From Hydractinia symbiolongicarpus (Eukaryota; Cnidaria; Hydrozoa; Anthoathecata; Hydractiniidae): a stretch of DNA of 64,000 nt. The stretch's first letter is position 1, and each line of letters begins with the position of its first letter. The position numbers and the translations under genes were made by a program. Under the pieces are notes generated by a model. That model was given only the letters and a program-made list of their open reading frames with translations, was not told where the DNA came from and did not search any database. Shown in pieces: positions 19,222-30,181 of the stretch. The stretch covers positions 15,872,001 to 15,936,000 of the forward strand of contig NC_079883.1 of assembly GCF_029227915.1 (NCBI RefSeq), in the 5' to 3' direction.

Positions 19222-20333
19222 TTACCACTCTTTAACATGCTCTGGAGGTACTTCAACATCCTCTGGTACTAGCATGAGCTCCTCCGCCACAAAGCTTCGA
19301 TCAGGCCTATCTGCCAGATAGTATAACAGCCTCGTACCTGTCACGATACGGTCCAGTCTATACGTTTTCTTGCTCCACCATGCGTCTGTCGCGCGTTATT
19401 TAGCATCACCGTGCTCCTCTCCAGGTTGCAGCAGATACAAGTATAAGCCGTCATCGGGTAGAGGCTTTTCATCCGGACGCTGCTTACTTTTCGTAAGCGG
19501 GACTTCATCCAGCTTGATGGCTTTTAAAGGTTTCATGCCGATCATGACGGTCTTGCTATTGTTCAGACTTTTCACGATAGTGTACAAGTGCTTGACCCAT
19601 GTGGTACTAGTTTCGTCATAGGCAAGCTCTTGTGCATCTTGAACAGTCTCTCCGCGAGCACCTTGTTGTACGACTCGACAAAAGCTGTAAAAGTGTGGTG
19701 GTACTTCGTAGTCGCCTGCTTGATCTCGACCCCTTTACCTTCTAGCAGCTTGCTCACGTCCGACTTGAACTCACTACCGTTATCGCATTGGAAGGTCTTC
19801 GGATAGCGGAGAGGTCCCGCTTTGTAAATTTCCTTGATCATGTCAGCGACTTTGCTGGTTTTCTTGGTTCTCAAATGTCTAGCTACTTTGTAGCGCGAAG
19901 CTACATCGATACCCATCAAAATGTGTTTGTAGGTGCTTCCATATAACTTGTCATGGGGCATATACAGCAAATCAAACTGATTCATCTCATTGGGTTTCGT
20001 AATGGTGAAATGAGGGTAGTCGATACGTTTAGGGCCTCGAATATGTCTGAGCCAAGCGATTTGACGAGTCAGCCAAAGGGTAACGCGCTTCTTAGTGAGA
20101 CCACTCTCCTGGGCGAGCAGTTTGATAACCTTTCGGCCAGTCCAGAGATGTTCCGGGGTGTAGTAGATTTGGCTCAATTTCCCCGCTTCTTCCTCGGTAA
20201 CGATATGTGATTTTCTTTTAAAGGAAAAAGCAAATGACTTTGCCAAAGAGTTGGGTATAGAAAGCTTCCAAGCATCTGAAGGGTGGTTAGAGAAATGGAA
20301 AAAAAAGGTTTGCGTTTTTTGTTTATACTTCAT
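19222..20333 (-). pseudogene. int: Polinton integrase (retrovirus-like DDE), one frameshift
   Basis: This enzyme would integrate the element and process its ends. Minus strand, ATG at 20333, stop at 19222-19224, about 370 codons. The N-terminal Polinton signature is IYYTPEHLWTGRKVIKLLAQ. The catalytic core shows Asp in QFDLLYMP, Asp in CDNGSEF and Glu in AFVESYNK, with about 35 residues between the last two. The C-terminal chromo-like part is YRLDRIVTGTRLLYYLADRP then VPPEHVKEW. A register change near 19585 and a stop near 19396 separate the core from the C-terminal domain, so this copy is inactive. It is located at the right end and transcribed inward, as in other Polintons. Confidence 0.88.
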
Positions 20334-20433
20334 CTTCAGCAAATAAGAGCAGGCAACATGGTATTTTCATTGTATGAAACGCTGAATTCTGATCTTGATT
20401 ACCTTCAGGCGAACTTTGGTGAGCGGATCGTAA

Positions 20434-20718
20434 TTGGCATCACACCCTGACGACTACATCGATTTTGACCAAGACGTGAGCACCAACGAAGGTATTTTAA
20501 CAGGGCAAGAAATTTTAGCTCAAGTTATTAGTCAAGATGATGATGACCGAGAGAATGAAATGTTCGATGAGGAGCAATTCGTTAAGACTGGAATAACTGA
20601 AGTCCGGAATGCTATTGAGATTTTAGAAAAGTTTAGTTTGTTTTCTTGACTTGGCGAGCAAATGATGAGACCGTTAAATATGCTTGATCGTTTTGTCGAT
20701 AAGGAGGAGCAACACTAA
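20434..20718 (+). pseudogene. pogo/Tigger-like transposase C-terminal tail
   Basis: A single register with one TGA at 20647-20649 contains DDYIDFDQDVSTNEGILTGQ, an acidic DDDDRENEMFDEEQF, then TEVRNAIEILEKFSLFS and, after the stop, GEQMMRPLNMLDRFVDKE. An acidic stretch followed by a short amphipathic helix pair is the usual end of CENP-B/pogo-type DDE transposases. The catalytic domain is not present upstream: the DNA there is Polinton integrase. It is a truncated remnant, or a 3' exon whose remainder lies elsewhere. Confidence 0.6.
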
Positions 20719-20774
20719 TACAGTAACAACCGATTACCCCTGGCTGTACCGCAAAATATCGCCCGAGGTCTAAG

Positions 20775-20802
20775 TGCCGACCGAGCTTGCGAGGTCGGTG
20801 CA
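20775..20802. other. imperfect hairpin
   Basis: TGCCGACC (20775-20782) pairs with GGTCGGTGCA (20793-20802) apart from one bulged base. It could mark the edge of a short element. No other evidence. Confidence 0.35.
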
Positions 20803-20875
20803 ATGACTGAGCTAAACACGTAAAACCTCATCCCGGGATGAGTTCATCCATGTGTCTACTGTTAGTCCTCACATT

Positions 20876-21551
20876 GTTTACACGTTTAAGGCAGGATGAA
20901 ATTTCATCCCGGGATGAGATTAAGAAAAAAATGCGTGTAAACACAATAACTCTTTTCATCGCGGGATTGCTGAAGGTACACTTTTTCACACTTTTTGAAC
21001 ATGATTTCAAATATAAGAGCTAAAAATCAATTCTTTCTTGCTTTTTGTGACGACCGACGCAAAGAACTACAGAAAGCATTTGGAAGAAAAATATAGAGGT
21101 TGGTTGTAACTTTTTCGTAAATTTATATATCTTCAGTTTTTTATTTTCTTTTAATAAAACGAAATGTCATCCTAAATTCATACGAGTTCGACCATTAATT
21201 ATGGTTCTTATGTTTCTATACGAGAAAGTGTTTCAAAAATGCACGCCATTTTATACTATAACAGAAGAAATGCTATATACTTAAACCTGTCGATATAATT
21301 GTGATCAACAATATTACACTTCTTCTCTCAGGCGCCACCGTTCTACGTTTTTCGTTGACCCTTTTACTCACAAATTAAGTAAAATCACTTCGAATTATCA
21401 TACGCAAAGTTAGCAAAATTAATGCTTCATCCCGGGAAGAGATTACTCGTCCCGGGATGAAAATATGCTGATTTCATCCCGGGATGAGGCTCACGTGTAA
21501 ACACTTTTTGTTTCATCCCGGGATGAGATTTTATTCCGCCTGCGTGTAAAC
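20876..21551. mobile_element. inverted-repeat element built of CCCGGG palindromes
   Basis: The outer ends are inverted copies: GTTTACACG...GGCAGGATGAAA (20876-20900) against the reverse complement of 21526-21551, each followed by TCATCCCGGGATGA. Within and just outside the element this 14-base palindrome, or close variants, occurs six times (20827, 20903, 21425, 21448, 21473, 21512), and the GTTTACACG word recurs internally in both orientations. It is non-coding, so non-autonomous. I could not identify a clear target duplication, so the superfamily is unassigned. Confidence 0.6.
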
Positions 21552-21559
21552 GTGGTCTA

Positions 21560-22944
21560 CCTATAGTGGAATTTTTTCAGTCGACGTACTTGAGTAGGGA
21601 GTTTTCCTTCCTATACTCCAACTATACTTGCGCATGCGCTCTCACAATTTGTGTCGGACGCCGTCAATTTGTGCCAGGTCACGTGACTCTGCAACGCTTT
21701 CGATAATTTATGCTGATGACGCCACCGGTTTTTCAGAGGGTGTCTGCGGAAGGAGTGTATAGAGAGGAGTCATCGATTTTAGCAGAGGCATCTGCGGAAG
21801 GATTCTGTAGCGGAATTTGACAGGTGTGTGATTCATTTGTGTTGATGGCGTCAGTTTTTTGAGTGTGTGTCGAAGGAGCTGTTGGAAGCGGGGGTTGCTC
21901 GTTCAGTGCAATTCTACTTTGGGTAACGTTCTACTATAGCTCCTTTTCCTACTAGACCGGCCCTGATTTCCGTTTCCTCTTTACAGTTGGTCATGCCGAA
22001 ACATAGGTCAACAAACCCACTACTTTGACTAAAAAATTGTTACTTTAGGAAAATGTTTCGTGAAATTCGAGGCGACAGAGTCAGATTTTTGTGCGTATAG
22101 ATTTTTTCGCCGTCAGCAGAATAAAAGGAGAAAACCGGGGTGCTGAAAGCACCAGCGAAACCAAGGGATCATGGCGCCTACTTTTTCTTAGAAACGAATT
22201 TTAAAATGTTCGTAACGAGCCAGATACACGGTGCAATTTGACGTACTCATTTTTGAATACGATTAAACTAAAGGTCTTTGAATCGTTACAATCCTATTTT
22301 TTTCATTCGTATATTTATACTTTCGGTGATTGGTTAAAAACGACTTTCTGTGATTTTGAACATGTTTAAACTTTCTTTTGTCGCATGCAATTTGTCGTGA
22401 CTGGTACTTTTTGTGCGATTTAAGGTGGCAAAAAACGACAAACTGCGTGCAACGCAATCAACGATCAGGGACTACATTTTTCATGTGCCCCGCATACCTA
22501 GACATAACACATAATTAAATATAGTAAATATATATTTTACAGTACACAATCAGAAAAAAAAATATGAAATTATCTAAAACCATAACGGGTACCTCCATGT
22601 GAAGCTAAACATCGTCCGATAAATATTTATAAACATTCTGGCCAATTAATAAAACGTGAAACTCCTTCATGTGTATCATTTTTGCCGGTTGATCCATAAG
22701 TATAAAAAGTAACTCTAAAGTTGACGTTCATTTGCAACCACATGGTATGTTGAAATCTAAACCATGCAAAAACATCCGAAACAACAGCACTTAAACAACT
22801 ACGAGTTTATCTTTTGTTGCTTGATTCGCCCAGATCCATAGCGTCGTCTTCATTATCGCTTTCATGTGATCTTTTCAACAAACCTAAACATATTCGCATT
22901 TTGTATGTAAATTTATTTAATGAAAAAAAAATATTAAAATTGCG
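21560..22944. other. anonymous DNA, no supported feature
   Basis: There is a GC-richer stretch with two CGGAAGGAGT/CGGAAGGATT words near 21750-21810 and several short open frames without motifs. I see no gene, RNA or element boundary. Confidence 0.4.
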
Positions 22945-23095
22945 GGCTTAGAAAGCTCACCCAAAGGCTCACGCTAGTCCATAGAATAAAAGCCATGAAA
23001 CAACAATTGATAATTGTGAAAAGGATATATGTGACGATTTACGCGTTGTACCGTGTCTTCGTATGTCTCTTGGGTATCATGCTATGTATTTTTTG
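22945..23095 (+). repeat. dispersed repeat, copy 2 (partner at 1025-1217)
   Basis: Shares AGGCTCACGCTAGTCCATAG, the following AATAAAAGCCATGAAA, AATTGATAATTGTGAAA and ACGCGTTGTACCGTGTCTT with copy 1, in the same order, with an internal gap of about 35 bases relative to it. Confidence 0.7.
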
Positions 23096-24351
23096 TAGAT
23101 ATTATACCGGCGCATTTGCGAAATAAATAAATAAACATCAGCAATAAAACAAAAGAAGAAAATTAACACAACTATTTTTTTTAACGATTTTATTTTACGA
23201 CTTTTCAGAAACCCGCGGCTAAATTCACATATCTAGCGTGGGCTAAGTTTCATTCCCTAAGTGCCGCCTCATTGTTAAAATTTGCTGAAATTTATTTCAT
23301 AGTTGGCTAAGGAAGAATTACCTCTTGACGAATACAAACTCACCATTTACAAACTGTTGTTGTTGCCGTTGTTGCGCAGCAGCTAGATAAATCGGTTCGT
23401 ATTCCTGGAAAAAACACATTTCGGTTTTATCTACAAAAACTTTACCATGCAAAGGTTAAGTGGCTTTTAACCAGTTGAAACGATATTTTTGAGCTCAAGA
23501 ACGACTTTTATTTAAGCGTACTTAGACGCAGTTCTTAATTTTTAGTATCTCGGCAAGCATTGGCGTCTGTATTTTGGCAGCTTTAAAAGTTGAAACGAGT
23601 CAACAAATGTTTTTCTCAATTACTAATCAATATTCTCCCCAATCTTTAATATCATGGAGATTAAGTATATTAACCACCGCTCGAGTGCAAGAGTTATGAC
23701 ATATCCCATAAAAGTTTTAGTGGAAACTGGCTTTTAACCTCACTGTACTCAACTAGAATTTAAAAGGTTGAGATATCCTTATAAACTTTTTAATCATATT
23801 TGGAAGTCATATTCCAGATAAGGCTCCAAATTTCAATACGAGCTTTTTTTACAAGCAACTGTACTCGAATCTGCCTAATGCCTAAGCCATTTACTAAAAG
23901 CTACATACCAAATCAAAGGCAAAGTTGAATCAAAGGTCTGTTTTTTATAATTTATACGCATAGATTGAACATTTCTTTTCCTTTTTCTAATTTTAAATTA
24001 TTTGTTGTATGGGTATTAAATGGGAATTTGACATCGATGAAAATAATAGTGAGTGAATTCGGGTAACTCACAGCAGAATTTTTGATATTCTTTGATATTT
24101 TCTTCTAAGCAAGAAAGTAGGTCAAATATTCAGTTGTTTATGACGTGTAATAGGTTAAATAATGCAGAAAGCACCGTTATTATTTCTGCCCATTTCATAA
24201 AAATTAATTTTCCGCTTACCATTAGTTGTCTTGCAAATCCTTCGTTGGGATTAATGCAGTATCTCTTTTCTTGGACAAAGGAGAATGCTCTCGTATAAGG
24301 CAATCCATAAGTTGCCATTATATATGCAATCATAAATGCAGCACTAAAACA

Positions 24352-24353
<2 letters not shown>
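23096..24353. other. anonymous AT-rich DNA
   Basis: No coding region or element recognised. The open frame near 24092-24298 lacks any recognisable domain. Confidence 0.4.

Positions 24354-24440
<87 letters not shown>
24354..24440. repeat. (TA)n microsatellite, about 87 bp
   Basis: Uninterrupted TA dinucleotides. Any apparent Ile-Tyr reading frame across it is an artefact. Confidence 0.95.
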
Positions 24441-24443
<3 letters not shown>

Positions 24444-25040
24444 AATAAAAATTAAAAAAACAGTAAAGAGTAAGAGGTACGGAAGCAGAAGTTTTTGTAA
24501 GATCATTTATTGTGACATTTAAAAGCTAAATATACTAAAATTACTTGCTCTGACAATGCGAAAGTAAAGCAGAAGAAGTTCAACAAAGAATTTCAAAATA
24601 CATACCACCCATAAAATTTAAAGTCTTCTATTACAAGCAAAAGTTAATAACTAAATTTTTAAAAATCACTTTGTAACATGTCACACACAAATCTATATAT
24701 ATCAAAATCGGTTAGTTTATTGCACAGTCCATCCCGCCAAAGGTTGACACAAAATGTTAAAAATTACAAGTTAACAACTCGTCAAATATTACATAGAGCC
24801 TCTAGCAAAAAATTTTATCCGAAATGTAAAAAAAAAAGGTTTGCAAAAGAGGTAAATCTTAATAGGACAAAAACGTTTTTTAATACATTTTTTACGGTAC
24901 TTCCTCACCAAACTTTACAAAAAATGTTCAAAAAAAAAAAAAACGGTTTGTGAGGAGTAAATCCTAAATTACCAAAAATCGGTTCTCTCAGCCACTTGCA
25001 CAATCTCTTTAATAATAAATCTCATAAAGTACCGCAATGA
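24441..25040. other. anonymous AT-rich DNA
   Basis: Poly-A and poly-T runs and short chance frames only. Confidence 0.4.
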
Positions 25041-25326
25041 TCCGATTAAACGCCCAGCATTTTTAAGCGCCCCCTCGAATAATCGCCCAGGTAATTTCCT
25101 TAAAGTTTAATAAGCAATCAGCACTTATTAAGCGCCCCCCTCAAGCACCCACTTGGTAAAAGGGAGCGCTTAATAGAAAACTGACTGGAGAAACTGGGCG
25201 ACCATTTTCAGTGAACAACAAAACACTGTAAACCCATTTGAAATAACTGATTCTGATGTTGAGGATGCTCAGTTTCCTGGTAACATTTTATCTGACGATG
25301 AGGAAGATGATATCGATGTTGTATAA
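25041..25326 (+). pseudogene. acidic transposase-like C-terminal tail and GCGCCC-repeat flank
   Basis: From 25201 to TAA at 25324 an open frame reads NPFEITDSDVEDAQF, then NILSDDEEDDIDVV and stop. It is preceded by TTTTCAG that could be a splice acceptor, and followed by AATAAA at about 25403. Such acidic endings are common in CENP-B/pogo-type transposases. Just upstream, short words of the type AAGCGCCCCC occur three times (25053-25150), as in the ends of some cut-and-paste elements. There is no catalytic domain, so this is a remnant or terminal exon. Confidence 0.4.
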
Positions 25327-25758
25327 AAAGCAAAACTAAAAAACCCTAGAAAGACTAAGCTTTATTTTGTTACATCTTTTGTTCAGTTTTATTTTTGCAG
25401 GAAATAAAACAAAATTAAAAACTAACGTTGTCTTTAATACGCACAAAATTAGAAAAAAATTATAAGCACCTAGCATTTTGTAACAGCTTGTAAACCAAAA
25501 AAATTTTTTTTTCATTTTGCATATGATCCTTCCTCACAAAAGTCAAATAGGAAATGTAAAAAAATACAATTAAGTCACAACGTTAAAGCATAAACAATCA
25601 ATGTAACAGCTCATCTTTTTTCACAAAATGTTTACATCACATTTTTAGAACCCGCTATTTGCAACACAAACATACAAATTAACTAAATTCTGTTGGTTCA
25701 GTTTGTAAAAAATTAAAGTTTGCAAAACTTAGTTATTTTAGTATATATATTTTACTAG
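25327..25758. other. anonymous AT-rich DNA
   Basis: Contains AATAAA at about 25403 that could serve the preceding fragment. Otherwise nothing. Confidence 0.4.
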
Positions 25759-26551
25759 TCGATAAGGCCTGTGGAAAAATCAACTAAGGCAAAAGGACAA
25801 TGGAAAAATAAGTTGTTTAAGAAATTTTGCTGACGTCAGCAGCGCATAGAAAAATTAACAAAATTTAGTTATTTGTTGCCTGTAATGTGTAGAGGTTGAA
25901 ACGCTGATCAAAATAATGTATGTGATCATATGTTTTGCACGATCACCTACAGAGATGAGTTTAAAAATTTTGCTGACGTCAGCAAAGAGAAAAAAATATA
26001 CGAAAATTTTTTTTTTAAATTTATATACCGGTTGCCTTCATCATATAGATCTTGAAAAGCTGATCAAGAAAATGTATAGGATCATGTACTTTTGACAAAC
26101 GGTTACAGAGATATTGGGGGTTTAAAGGTTTTTTGATGACGTCATCAACCCGTCCATTCCGAATTGGATTCGGGGCCCCGGTTTTGGAAACTTACCCAAA
26201 TTGGTCCCAGGTGGACCCTTGTTACCCATGCAGTAAAAAATGACTGACGTCACACCTCGTTTCCAAGTTATTTGGCCTCAAAGTTTTAAGTGCTTTATTA
26301 ATTTAAAGAAAGATACGGCGCGACGTCAACTATATTGACGTCGCGCCGTAACGTCAAAATATTTAACATTTGAGACATACCTTTTTCGGCAACATCAAGG
26401 GAAAATAAAGATATCCACTTTGTCTGTTACAAACAGACAAACAGAGAGACAGACAGATACAAAGACACAGTCTCTGTATTAAACTGTAAAAATATAATGG
26501 ACTTCGCCTGTTACAGACAAACACAGTTATGGTATTATTATAATAGACTAG
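25759..26551 (+). mobile_element. Helitron-like non-autonomous element, family C copy 1
   Basis: Opens after CTAG with TCGATAAGGCCTGTGGAAAA and closes with an ACAGACAAACAGAGAGACAG microsatellite, GTATTATTATAATAGACTAG. The same layout and internal words (TTTTGCTGACGTCAGCA, ACGCTGATC, TGACAAACGGTTA) recur at 62012-62444. TC...CTAG termini and an internal ACAG microsatellite match Helitron/Helentron-derived short elements. It has no coding capacity. Confidence 0.55.
26314..26350. other. perfect 16-bp hairpin with GACGTC in the stem
   Basis: TACGGCGCGACGTCAA (26314-26329) and TTGACGTCGCGCCGTA (26335-26350), loop CTATA. It lies inside the family C element and is far more GC-rich than its surroundings. 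Confidence 0.85.
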
Positions 26552-28137
26552 TTATTTAAACCCGTTAAGTGTCTACTTAAAAAACTTGTTAAAACGGGTT
26601 GTTGCTAATTAAAGGAGAGGCGAACTGCGCAAGGCACGGCTGCTGAATAAAAGTTCATGATGACACTGTTGATTTTGAAAACCATACTGACTAGCTTGGT
26701 TCGCTCCACAATAAAGCAATTTACACGCTACAGCCATCATGACAAAAATGGCCTGAAACAAAGACTAAGAATGTTTTAATATTAAAAATCAGGTGGAGCG
26801 CTTTAGTACAGGTATATAGTTTGTGGTAAATCAGTGAAACGCACACAACGTGGTGTGGTGTATGGTGTTTCTGGTGTAATATATTTTTCAAAAAATAACT
26901 TTCTACAACTTTAGCTGAAATAAAAACACAGTTTACAACTTGTTGCTGCCCTGTCATAAGAGAAACAGTCCGTCAACCTTTTTTTTATTTTTTGGAGGTT
27001 TCCCGCGTAAGTTCAAAAATGCGCCTGGTACAGGTACACCCTTTTTCGTAAAAAAACTTTATCGCAACTTCGGTTAAACAGAAACACAGGAAAACAGCCC
27101 GGCTTTAACACTGGACTGAGAACTTAGTACAGGTAAACTGTGTCGCAAATGCGTTTAGGCTTAGTACCCTTTTTAAAAAACTGTATCGCAACTTCGGTTT
27201 ACACAGGATACACTGGGCATCGTGACCCCGTCCCGCTGAAAAAATCAGTCAGAAATTTTATTTTGTGGAAAAGTTTTTGTAAAAGTAAAAACATAGTTTA
27301 CAACCTGTTTTTAGCCTGTTGAAGCAAAACATTGCTTTATTTTGCAGGAAAAGTTCCTGTAAAAGTTTAAAAACTAATTGTGACACTGAACTGAGCGCTT
27401 AGTTCAGGTAAACCATGTTGCATGTCCTTATAAGCGTAATACCCCCAAAACAACTTTACCACAATTTCGGTGTTACTGCCTCCATGCCAGTTCATTTATT
27501 TATTTGTTATATGTTTATGTGTGTATGTACCCTTTTATAGTCTATTTTTATGTTGTTAATTGTGTTAGTACAAGTGTGTCCCTTAAGTGTCCATGTGGGC
27601 ATTAGTTTCTATGTAGTGATGTCACAGTGTATTGTTCTATTGTGTTACTTTATAATTGATTGTTTATTTGTCTATTAGTTTATGTTTGTAAGGTGTGTAG
27701 TTGTTCAGTTGTTGCAGTGTGTGTGCATGTGAGTTACTTGTAGCAAAATGTGGATAGTAAAGTTTTATTTTATACTTGTATGTCATTTAACTTTATGTTT
27801 CTTTCTTATACTTAATTTTTGTTCTCATATTTATTTATCTAGTGTGTTATGTCCTTTTAAGTGAACTTTTGTATTTTGTTTTAGCTTTGTTATTGTAACA
27901 ATTGGTAAGATGAGTTTTACTGTTATGACACTCAGTTCTATAATTATCCCCTACCTATAACAGTTGTGTTTGTGCTGTTATAGTCGAATTAAAACACAGG
28001 AAACAACCCGTTGTTACCCACTCCAGCCAAAACAATCACTCAGCAATTTTATTTTGTAGAACAAGTTTTCATGAAAGTAATAAAACGTGTAGCTACCTAA
28101 CAGCATTTAGCATAAAAATTATTATTATTATTACTAG
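26552..28137 (+). mobile_element. family B Helitron-like element, degenerate copy
   Basis: Shares the family B internal modules: AGGTGGAGCGCTTTAGTACAGG, then repeated units of the type GCTGAGCGCTTAGTACAGGT, CAACTTCGGTTTAAATAAAA and AACAGCCCGTTGTTA. The modules recur about every 150-200 bases. The terminal CTAG at 28134-28137 is kept but the ACAG tract is eroded. At 26613-26702 it carries about 90 bases that match the left end of the TTAA-flanked element at 31484. Non-coding. Confidence 0.55.
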
Positions 28138-28280
28138 TCGTTAGCCCGTGGAAAATCCACGGGTTCGCCCGTCCTTTTTATACCGCATTGCGTGCTTCTC
28201 GCTATTGCGCAGCTAAGCTACCATTTTGCGTGGCAGACAGACGGACGGATGGACAGACGTATACGGGCATTATAATATAG
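28138..28280 (+). mobile_element. short Helitron-like element, family A
   Basis: Starts TCGTTAGCCCGTGG, with CCCGTGG and CCACGGG forming a 5' hairpin, then GTTCGCCCGTCC. Ends with AGACAGACGGACGGATGGAC and a TATTATAATATAG-like terminus. About 140 bp, no coding capacity. Confidence 0.55.
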
Positions 28281-28740
28281 ATTATTATTATTATTAAAAG
28301 ACTATATTCTGGCATGTCCATATACAAATATTCATCCAGAAATTTTTAAACAAGGAGATTAATAAAATTTAAAATATATGTATATATATACATTATGCTT
28401 ACACTAAAAGAAATTTCTAATATAAATATAAAAAAAAAATAATAATAATAATAATAATAATATTGTTAAAAGAAACGGACGAGAAAACAAAAACAACAAC
28501 ACAAACACCGAAGAGAAAGTGCGCGATTTTGAGTAAGGAAAAGTCAATTGACGCATAACAACAGAATGATCCACAAATATTTACTTAAATTTCTTTCAGT
28601 AAAAATAATTTTGTCCCTTTTAAACGTTATCAGCTTTTTAATCGAGCGAATTTCTTTAGGAAGTCGATTGAAAGACGTAGTTGTTACATCTTTGAAAGTG
28701 TTTTTGCGAAGTGATGTCTTTAATCGAATTTCGTCAGCAT
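28281..28740. other. AT-rich spacer with AAT repeats
   Basis: Contains an (AAT)n tract at about 28438-28462. No gene recognised. Confidence 0.4.
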
Positions 28741-29640
28741 TTAGAAGAGTTTTTTGTGAACAACAAATTCATTTTTCAAATACTTTGGCCAATTATTCTG
28801 ATGAACACTTTTAAAGGCTGTGATCATTAAATGCCATTCTCGTCTTTGTTTAATAGGTAACCATCCTAAACGTGTTATATCTTCAGTATGGCAGTACTTA
28901 TTCCATACAAAGCTGGCTGCACATATCATCACTTTATGCAGCTTTCGAATTTGGATAGCTGTTGATGGAATATAAACAGTGTCGGTAAAGTCTAATTTTG
29001 ACAAGACTAGCATTTCAGCTAATTGTTTTCGTAACTTAAGTGGTGCCATGCGTTTTAGTTTACGTAATATAGATAAGATGCCATGACAGCACGATACTAC
29101 ACTCTGTACATGATCATTCCAACTTAGGTGTTCATCTTATTTAGCACCCAAAACAGACCATGTTGGAACTCTTTCAATCTGGAAGTCATCCAGTTTGATA
29201 TCAGTACAATCGAGGTCGTTGAGATCGTGTCGTTTTGACATTTGTGATGTTGAAAACACCATTAACTTTGTTTTTTCCTTGTTCAGAACAAGATTGTTAT
29301 TTGTAGACATCTTTGAAGTTGACTTATATCTCCGTTTATTTGTTCTGACTGATTTCGTTTTTACTCATTACTTCTTTGATATCCGTTCTTAGTTTCATCA
29401 ACAAAGTAGTCGAGGAGTGTCCTTTTTGGTAACCGGACATCGTTTCGGAATATAAAGTTTTCTCATCGATAAAGATAATCATTTGTGTAAGGATAAGACG
29501 TTCAAATACTTAGGATAAAATAGGAAGGATGGAGATCGGTCGTAGTTCTTTTATTAATGTAGGAACATTCACTTTTGGAATAGGTGCGACTCTTGCCACT
29601 TTCCATTGACACGGGAAGCATTGATTGGAAGTATTGATTA
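28741..29640 (-). pseudogene. decayed LINE reverse transcriptase remnant
   Basis: The minus strand, 29049-28741, encodes LRKQLAEMLVLSKLDFTDTV and IQIRKLHKVMICAASFVW, then DITRLGWLPIKQRREWH and a WPKYLKNE ending. This is the C-terminal part of CR1/L2-group non-LTR retrotransposon proteins. Further 5' (29640-29300, minus) KVNVPTLIKELRPISILP and QMIIFIDEKT represent the front of the reverse transcriptase domain. The catalytic Asp region between them is broken by stops and shifts. It is unrelated in detail to the intact LINE at 33895-38693. Confidence 0.75.
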
Positions 29641-29808
29641 CGAATTGTGTTGTAGCCAAACTGTATTTGGCTACTTTCCCTTTTTAGCCAGAGGTAGTGA
29701 GATAGCCACAACACCAATATGAAAATAACTAATAGCTAGGATAAAAGCTTTTATAAAAAACTGAATAGTTAACTAAGGCTAGCTAGCTGGCTTTAAAATT
29801 AAGATTAG

Positions 29809-30181
29809 TCGGTGACCCGTGGAAAAATCCACGAGGTGGCCCCTTTCTTTTTATACTGCATTGCAAGCGTCTCGCTACGTGTGGTACCATTTTGCGTGAC
29901 AGACGTATACGGGTATTATAATATACACACTAGCTGGTACCCTGTGGATAAATCTATGGGTATGCCATCCTTTATATATCGCATTTCGTGTTTCTGTAAG
30001 GCAACTTTTTCCTCGCGCAGAAACAGTCAGATGGAATACGGCAGTTATGAGACTAGTCGGTGGTCCTTGGATAAATCCACATGTTCGCCCGTCCTTTATA
30101 TACCGCATTTTGTGTGTCTCGCTACTTGAGATACCATTTTGCGCAAAGACAGACAGACGACGGCTATTATTATAGAGATAG
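29809..30181 (+). mobile_element. three head-to-tail family A elements
   Basis: Copies at 29809-29933, 29934-30056 and 30057-30181 each open with CGGT/CTGGT-type sequence and CCGTGGATAAATCCA-like hairpins, and close with an ACAGAC...CGGCTATTAT...TAG terminus that directly abuts the next copy. All are plus oriented and about 120-125 bp long. They are followed without spacer by a family B element. Confidence 0.55.

Larger units (their letters stand above)
11510..20341 (+). mobile_element. Polinton/Maverick-type element, decayed, capsid genes not recognisable
   Basis: Polintons are large self-synthesising DNA transposons related to adintoviruses and virophages. Diagnostic genes are present in typical arrangement: protein-primed DNA polymerase B on plus (11572-15153), packaging ATPase on plus (17536-18133), and retrovirus-like integrase on minus at the right (19222-20333). 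Small plus-strand genes lie between, and convergent transcription meets at a hairpin at 19171-19206. I could not find a double-jelly-roll capsid, penton or cysteine protease; 15240-16220, where one might sit, holds only broken frames. Long terminal inverted repeats are not evident at either edge. On the left it abuts a BEL/Pao integrase remnant and on the right a pogo-like transposase tail, so the ends were probably lost. Boundaries given are approximate. Confidence 0.85.
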
